This document shows, one piece after another, positions 61,321 through 64,000 of a stretch of DNA of 64,000 nt. Below the pieces are notes generated by a model. The model made no database searches. It worked only from the letters and a program-made list of their open reading frames with translations, and was not told where the DNA came from. The stretch is from NCBI RefSeq assembly GCF_012935325.2, contig NZ_JABBYG020000016.1:1-64000 (forward strand). The letters are read 5' to 3'. The first letter of the stretch is position 1, and each line of letters begins with the position of its first letter. The position numbers and the translations under genes were made by a program. The DNA is from Paenibacillus sp. PL91. GTDB lineage: Bacteria > Bacillota > Bacilli > Paenibacillales > Paenibacillaceae.

Positions 61321-62406
61321 TTGGACGAGTTTGAGAGCATTCATCACTGGACGTCAGGCAGGCAAGAGGGCGAATGGCAGCGGCAGCGCGGCGTTGTCGT
61401 CGGTATCGGCGACGATGCCGCCGTTGTTGATCCAGCCGCGGCTGCGGATGGCGTAGCCGCGCCGAAGCGGCTGCTGCTGGCGGTCGACACGATGGTGGAG
61501 ACCGTCCACTTCAATCAGTCGACGATGCGGGACGAGGATGTCGGCTATAAGGCGCTTGCCGCGAACATCAGCGACATTGCCGCGATGGGAGGCGTGCCCT
61601 TGCATGCGCTCGTCTCGGTCAGCGTGCCGCCCGCCTATACGCCGGAGCGGATGCGGAGGCTGTATGACGGGCTGTACGAGTGCGCCGAGCGCTACGGGGT
61701 TGCTGTTGTAGGGGGCGATACGACGTCGTCGCCGGAGCATTTGGTTGTGGCGGTAACGGTGACGGGAACCGTTGAAGCGGGGCGCGAGCTGCGCCGCTCG
61801 GGCGCTATGCCGGGCGATGCGGTGTTTGTGACCGGCGCGGTCGGCATGTCGGCGGCGGGCTTGCACGCGCTGCTTGCCGAGGAGGCGCGAGGTGCGGCTG
61901 ATGCTTCCGCGACTGGGGCGGACCAGGCGATTGGCGCTTTGGTGAAGGCGCATCAGCGGCCAAGTCCATCGGTGCGGGCAGGCAGGCTGCTGCTTGCGCG
62001 GGGAAGCTGTCATTCGCTCAATGATGTGAGCGACGGTCTAGCGAGCGAAGCATGGGAGATCGCGGAAGCTTCGAGTGTGCGTCTTGTGCTGCGTGAGAAG
62101 CTGCTGCCTAGGAGCGGCAGCATGGCTGCTTACGCTTCAAGCGCAGGCGTTGATCCGCTTGAATGGATGCTTTATGGCGGAGAGGATTATGTATTGCTTG
62201 GTACGATGGCATCTAGTGATGCCGAAACGATGCAGCTCGTCTTTCAGCAGGAGGGCATCCCATTTTTTGTTATCGGGGAAGCCGAGGCAGGCCAGCCGGG
62301 AGTAGAGCTTATCCGATTCAATCAGGTGGGCAAGGAAAGCGGATTGCAGTCTCATAACGAGAAGCGGGTAAATCTTAAGAAGCGCGGATACAATCATTTT
62401 TTGTGA
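61321..62406 (+). CDS. thiL: Thiamine-monophosphate kinase
   Basis: A 361-residue ThiL. The ATP-binding motif GIGDDAAVVD lies near the N terminus, and the Mg2+/thiamine phosphate residues appear in VGGDTTSSPEHLV and SDGLASEAWEIAEAS. It converts thiamine monophosphate to the diphosphate, the active cofactor. I start at TTG 61321 with AAGGAGA 9 nt upstream; the frame is open further up but with no ribosome site. The gene is GC-rich in its first half compared with neighbours. It leads the thiL-tsaE-tsaB-rimI run. Confidence 0.93.
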   Translation: MDEFESIHHWTSGRQEGEWQRQRGVVVGIGDDAAVVDPAAAADGVAAPKRLLLAVDTMVETVHFNQSTMRDEDVGYKALAANISDIAAMGGVPLHALVSVSVPPAYTPERMRRLYDGLYECAERYGVAVVGGDTTSSPEHLVVAVTVTGTVEAGRELRRSGAMPGDAVFVTGAVGMSAAGLHALLAEEARGAADASATGADQAIGALVKAHQRPSPSVRAGRLLLARGSCHSLNDVSDGLASEAWEIAEASSVRLVLREKLLPRSGSMAAYASSAGVDPLEWMLYGGEDYVLLGTMASSDAETMQLVFQQEGIPFFVIGEAEAGQPGVELIRFNQVGKESGLQSHNEKRVNLKKRGYNHFL

Positions 62407-62422
62407 TGAACGGGTGAAAAGC

Positions 62423-62911
62423 ATGCAACAACAGGTAGGCGAGGCCACTTGGGTGGCACAATCAGAACAGGATACGATAGCTTTGGCTCGGCAGCTTGCT
62501 GCTATGGCAAATGCAGGCGCACTGCTTGCGCTGGACGGGGATCTTGGCGCTGGCAAAACGAGGTTTTCGCAAGCCTTTGCCGAAGCGATAGGCGTAAAGG
62601 GCATTGTGAACAGCCCGACATTTACGATTATTAAAGAATACGAAGGGGATAAGCTTCCCTTTTACCATATGGATGTGTACAGGCTTTCGCTGGAGGAAGC
62701 GGACGAGCTTGGTTTGGATGATTATTTTTATGGCGATGGCGTAACCATTGTGGAATGGGCAAGCTTGATTAAAGAGCTGCTGCCAGCCGAGCGTCTGGAG
62801 CTGTATATCGAGCATCTTGGCGATGAAGCGCGGCGCATTCAATTGACAGGCTACGGGCAACTGTACGCTGGCTGGTGCGAAGCTGTGAACGAGATAGGAG
62901 CGGGCAGATGA
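62423..62911 (+). CDS. tsaE: tRNA threonylcarbamoyladenosine ATPase TsaE
   Basis: A 162-residue P-loop protein. Walker A is GDLGAGKTRFSQ (about residue 41), followed by NSPTFTIIKEYEG and HMDVYRLSLEEADELG, the family hallmarks. TsaE hydrolyses ATP to recycle the TsaBD complex during t6A synthesis on tRNA. ATG 62423 has a GGGTGA site; GTG 62414 is an alternative. It overlaps tsaB by ATGA. Confidence 0.95.
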   Translation: MQQQVGEATWVAQSEQDTIALARQLAAMANAGALLALDGDLGAGKTRFSQAFAEAIGVKGIVNSPTFTIIKEYEGDKLPFYHMDVYRLSLEEADELGLDDYFYGDGVTIVEWASLIKELLPAERLELYIEHLGDEARRIQLTGYGQLYAGWCEAVNEIGAGR

Positions 62912-63714
62912 GATTGGATCAGAAGAATCAAGCGGGAGCGATTTTGGCAATAGACACGTCGACGGCATCGATGGCTGCGGCTATCGTTAGCGGAAATGAC
63001 GTCCTTGCTGAAATTCAAACGTTAGCGGAAAGAAATCATTCGGTTCATGTGGTGACGCATATCAAGGATATGCTGCAAAATAGCGGCATTTCGGATACGG
63101 ACATCGAAGCGATTGCTGTTGGCAATGGGCCGGGCTCTTACACGGGGATGCGCATTGCAGTATCGGTGGCAAAGACGCTTGCTTGGGTATGGAATAAGCC
63201 GCTTGTAGGCGTATCCAGCCTTGAGGCGCTTGCTTACGGAGCGTGGCATCATTCTTGGGATGCTGAAGCGGAAGCCATTGAGGGAGAACACTGGGTGCTC
63301 CCTATAATGGACGCTAGGCGCGGCCAAGTTTATTCATCGTGCTTTTCGATGACGAATAAGCATTGGAGCCGCTGGATGGATGATGGCGTACGGCTTATGA
63401 AAAGCTTTGTTGACCAAATGGAGCAGCGATTGGCCGCGCAGCCGGCGGGAGCTGTTCGAATCATCTCCTTGGTGGGGGATTTGTCGCTTCACGGGCAGGA
63501 AGCAGAGCGGCTGCAGGAAATCGGCGCTTCGGCAGGGGTAACCGTCCGGCTGCAGCCTTTTGTCCAAGAAGGAAGATGGATCGCATTGCTTGGACGTATG
63601 AGGCTGGAGGCAGGCCTGACGGAGAACCCGCATACTTTTATTCCTAACTACACGCAGCTAACCGAAGCTGAAGTCGTATGGAAGGCGAAGCAGGAAGGTG
63701 AAGCGAAGGTATGA
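62908..63714 (+). CDS. tsaB: tRNA threonylcarbamoyladenosine biosynthesis protein TsaB
   Basis: A 268-residue TsaB. The ASKHA-fold start ILAIDTSTASMAAAIV and the nearby IAVGNGPGSYTGMRIAVSVAK are the family text. The region at WVLPIMDARRGQVYSSCF follows. It forms the TsaBD complex that makes t6A at position 37 of ANN-decoding tRNAs. The ATG overlaps the tsaE stop as ATGA, with GATAGGAG upstream. It couples in the same way (ATGA at 63711) to rimI. Confidence 0.95.
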   Translation: MRLDQKNQAGAILAIDTSTASMAAAIVSGNDVLAEIQTLAERNHSVHVVTHIKDMLQNSGISDTDIEAIAVGNGPGSYTGMRIAVSVAKTLAWVWNKPLVGVSSLEALAYGAWHHSWDAEAEAIEGEHWVLPIMDARRGQVYSSCFSMTNKHWSRWMDDGVRLMKSFVDQMEQRLAAQPAGAVRIISLVGDLSLHGQEAERLQEIGASAGVTVRLQPFVQEGRWIALLGRMRLEAGLTENPHTFIPNYTQLTEAEVVWKAKQEGEAKV

Positions 63715-64000
63715 ATATCGACGTGAACAAGCTCATTTATCGCGCGATGACGATGGCTGACATTCCAGCAATAGTGGCGATTGAGCAGGAGGCGTTTTCG
63801 AGTCCTTGGACAACAGAGGCGTTCACGAATGAGCTGATGAACAACCTATTTGCCAGATATATGATTATGGAATTTGATGAACAAATTATCGGCTACGGCG
63901 GCATGTGGGTCATTATGGACGAGGCGCATGTAACGAATATTGCGGTAAGATCGGATTATCGCGGGCAAGGGCTGGGCAGCTGCTTGCTGATGGAGCTGCA
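63711..64000 (+). CDS. rimI: RimI, ribosomal protein alanine N-acetyltransferase (cut by window edge)
   Basis: The first 96 codons of a GNAT acetyltransferase, cut by the window end. The N-terminal MTMADIPAIVAIEQEAFSSP and the acetyl-CoA loop RSDYRGQGLGSCLLMELQ are clear RimI text. RimI acetylates the N-terminal alanine of ribosomal protein S18 and sometimes other proteins. ATG 63711 overlaps the tsaB stop by ATGA. The rest of the gene, and probably tsaD, lies beyond the edge, as is usual in Firmicutes. Confidence 0.93.
   Translation, partial: MNIDVNKLIYRAMTMADIPAIVAIEQEAFSSPWTTEAFTNELMNNLFARYMIMEFDEQIIGYGGMWVIMDEAHVTNIAVRSDYRGQGLGSCLLMEL

Noticed and set aside
60580-61347. Open frame of 255 codons antisense to the YitT gene
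   Set aside because: A shadow with no domain or ribosome site; YitT on the other strand is certain.
1-64000. CRISPR arrays, tRNA genes, rRNA genes and riboswitches
   Set aside because: I found no regular spacer-repeat arrays, no cloverleaf patterns, no rRNA text and no riboswitch consensus. The repeat at 1-74 has only two copies and no unique spacers.

Overview
The window looks like a chromosomal segment of a spore-forming member of the Bacillota, most likely Paenibacillus or a close relative. The reasons are: strong GGAGG-type ribosome binding sites with frequent TTG/GTG starts; a YesM/YesN two-component pair beside LplB/YtcP-type sugar permeases; a YyaC-type spore protein; matches to the Spo0A box; and families that are common in that genus (DUF1349, DUF6483, DUF1128, YitT, SepM). 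This is judged from protein families and sequence style only. I saw no rRNA, tRNA or CRISPR array. The last gene runs off the right edge.

Layout. 0-3.6 kb: a nuclease-fold/winged-helix protein, the SepM/YlbL protease, a Nudix hydrolase and an oxidoreductase. 3.7-12.5 kb: a carbohydrate ABC importer with two different solute-binding lipoproteins, two permeases and no ATPase, divergent from its probable YesMN regulators. 12.5-17.5 kb: a probable antibiotic-stress patch with a HelD-type RNA polymerase motor (near-consensus promoter and structured leader), a 14-TM drug exporter, and broken fragments including a second exporter remnant. 17.5-24.7 kb: a DUF1349 protein, two tandem paralogous sporulation-type histidine kinases, an NHLP-type peptide gene and a class I isoprenoid-synthase-like enzyme. 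Several Spo0A boxes are clustered in these promoter regions. 26.0-33.6 kb: a five-gene exopolysaccharide operon with a PilZ-glycosyltransferase fusion, a nucleotide-sugar dehydrogenase, two deacetylase-family proteins and a GH18-like hydrolase. 33.6-37.8 kb: a Fur-controlled efeO-efeB-efeU iron uptake operon. 37.9-48.2 kb: mixed housekeeping and envelope genes, a decayed glycosidase, two lipase-like proteins, a CorA-like transporter and an AraC regulator. 48.4-52.2 kb: galK-galE-galT. 52.4-60.2 kb: small conserved proteins, YyaC, a methyltransferase and a c-di-GMP pair (an active-looking diguanylate cyclase and an HD-GYP protein with a damaged metal site). 60.3-64 kb: YitT and the housekeeping run thiL-tsaE-tsaB-rimI.

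How the parts may work together. The importer operon, with its divergent sensor and regulator, is a self-contained sugar-sensing and uptake unit that would need a shared MsmX-type ATPase from elsewhere. The diguanylate cyclase at 56.9 kb could feed the PilZ domain of the polysaccharide synthase at 29 kb. The kinase/peptide/isoprenoid block is the most unusual part. Its shared Spo0A boxes suggest that two phosphorelay kinases and a small peptide-plus-terpenoid-type enzyme unit are tied to the Spo0A regulon. That link is inferred from motifs and position and has not been demonstrated.
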